Below are positions 13,971 to 14,795 of a DNA stretch of 14,795 bases, piece by piece (the stretch's first letter is position 1; each line of letters opens with the position of its first letter). Source of the stretch: Hyphomicrobium sp. GTDB lineage: Bacteria > Pseudomonadota > Alphaproteobacteria > Rhizobiales > Hyphomicrobiaceae. The position numbers and the translations under genes are program-made. Below the pieces are notes generated by a model. It worked only from the letters and a program-made list of their open reading frames with translations. It did no database searches and was not told where the DNA came from. The stretch is taken from assembly GCA_030609245.1 (NCBI GenBank), contig JAUWCP010000038.1, positions 1-14,795 on the forward strand. Direction: 5' to 3'.

Positions 13971-14795
13971 TCAAAGGCCGCCCATCAATGTGTACTTGAC
14001 CTCGACGAACTCTTCGATGCCGTGGTGCGAACCCTCACGCCCGATCCCGCTTTCCTTGAAGCCGCCAAAGGGAGCGATCTCAGTTGACGTGACACCCTCG
14101 TTGACGCCGACAATGCCATACTCAAGCGCTTCGGCAACGCGCCAGCAGCGCGCGTAATCGCGCGTGAAGAAATAAGCTGCAAGTCCAAAGGGCGTGTCGT
14201 TGGCTATGCTGACCACCTCTTCCTCGCTTGAGAATTTGATCAGTGGAGCAACGGGCCCAAATGTTTCCTCGTGCGCAACGCGCATCTTTGGTGTCACGCC
14301 GGTGAGGATCGTCGGGTCGTAGAATGTACCGCCCATTGAGCTGCGCTTGCCGCCAACGACAATTTCGGCGCCCGCCTTCACAGCTTCGGCAACGTGTGCC
14401 TCAACCTTCTCGATCGCCTGGGTATTGATGAGCGGGCCCATCGTCACGCCCTTGTCGGTTCCGTGTCCGAGTTTCAGCTCTTTGACTGCCGCCGTCAGCT
14501 TCTCTGCGAAGGCATCATAGACACCCGCCTGCACCAGTATACGGTTGGCGCAGACGCAGGTTTGCCCGGCATTGCGGAACTTTGAAGCCACGGCTCCCGC
14601 CACCGCCCTATCGAGATCGGCATCATCGAAAACGATAAACGGCGCGTTGCCGCCGAGCTCCATACTGACACGCTTCACGGTAGCGGCGGCCTCGCACATG
14701 AGGAGCTTGCCAACCTCTGTGGAGCCGGTGAAGGTCACCATGCGCACCAAAGGATTGGACGTCATTTCAGCACCGACAGGGGCCGGATCGGCCGC
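13971..14795 (-). CDS. gabD: NAD(P)-dependent succinate-semialdehyde dehydrogenase (partial, N-terminus beyond right edge)
   Basis: Oxidises succinate semialdehyde to succinate, linking GABA breakdown to the TCA cycle; cytoplasmic. The frame is open through the right edge, leaving 274 residues of an expected 480 or so. Seen, numbered from the first visible codon: FTGSTEVGK (22-30), general base Glu46 in SMELGGNAPFIVFDDADLD, nucleophile Cys80 in NAGQTCVCANR, EETFGPVAPL, and the C-terminal FGGFKESGIGREGSHHGIEEF. The MGGL end is typical of GabD. Other aldehyde dehydrogenases (glutarate-semialdehyde, for instance) share these motifs, so substrate is by family resemblance. An internal ATG at 14765 is not the start, since conserved sequence continues upstream. 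rpiA lies 175 bp downstream on the same strand, separated by a GC-rich hairpin. Confidence 0.9.
   Translation of the reverse strand, partial: AADPAPVGAEMTSNPLVRMVTFTGSTEVGKLLMCEAAATVKRVSMELGGNAPFIVFDDADLDRAVAGAVASKFRNAGQTCVCANRILVQAGVYDAFAEKLTAAVKELKLGHGTDKGVTMGPLINTQAIEKVEAHVAEAVKAGAEIVVGGKRSSMGGTFYDPTILTGVTPKMRVAHEETFGPVAPLIKFSSEEEVVSIANDTPFGLAAYFFTRDYARCWRVAEALEYGIVGVNEGVTSTEIAPFGGFKESGIGREGSHHGIEEFVEVKYTLMGGL

Noticed and set aside
13590..14087. 165-codon plus-strand ORF spanning the rpiA start and the gap to the dehydrogenase gene
   Set aside because: Antisense to rpiA and to the end of the dehydrogenase gene; no motif and no start signal.
1..14795. Search by eye for tRNA genes, CRISPR repeats, insertion-sequence ends, integrase sites, toxin-antitoxin pairs and riboswitch-like leaders
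   Set aside because: Nothing met a reasonable standard; intergenic regions are short and the gene content is housekeeping.

Overview
The window looks like an ordinary chromosomal stretch of an alphaproteobacterium, most likely of the order Hyphomicrobiales (Rhizobiales). The evidence is a DUF2865-type exported protein, a class II DAHP synthase, a plant-like glutathione reductase with a CVIRGC active site, an alphaproteobacterial-style glutamyl-tRNA synthetase, and an evenly GC-rich sequence that produces long spurious antisense ORFs. I see no insertion sequence, phage gene, CRISPR array, tRNA or rRNA, and no base-composition break that would suggest an island. The genus cannot be read from this sequence.

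Layout. (1) Positions 1-2738, minus strand: cysS, then a 40-codon membrane-peptide ORF, then citramalate synthase (cimA, cut by the left edge). The three are translationally packed (an ATGA overlap, then a 7-nt gap) and should be one transcript. (2) Positions 2739-3074: a divergent control region of about 336 bp. (3) Positions 3075-4713, plus strand: a secreted, cysteine-rich DUF2865 protein and a GNAT acetyltransferase. (4) Positions 4725-9440, minus strand: aroG (class II DAHP synthase), nadE (glutamine-dependent NAD+ synthetase) and gltX, with a candidate promoter just before gltX. (5) Positions 9441-9690: a second divergent control region. (6) Positions 9691-10824, plus strand: a YbdK-type carboxylate-amine ligase (GCS2 family). 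(7) Positions 10831-14795, minus strand: from right to left, an NAD-type succinate-semialdehyde dehydrogenase (cut by the right edge), rpiA, gor and a short-chain dehydrogenase.

How the genes fit together. The window mixes amino-acid supply (citramalate for isoleucine, DAHP for aromatics), tRNA charging (Cys, Glu), cofactor synthesis (NAD+) and thiol/redox or carbon metabolism (GCS2 ligase, glutathione reductase, ribose-5-phosphate isomerase, semialdehyde dehydrogenase). These are housekeeping genes; I found no convincing new multi-gene system. The items most worth a second look are the unlisted 40-aa membrane peptide embedded between cysS and cimA, the paired CX3C cysteine motifs of the DUF2865 protein, the altered zinc site of the GluRS, and a few perfect inverted repeats at gene junctions.
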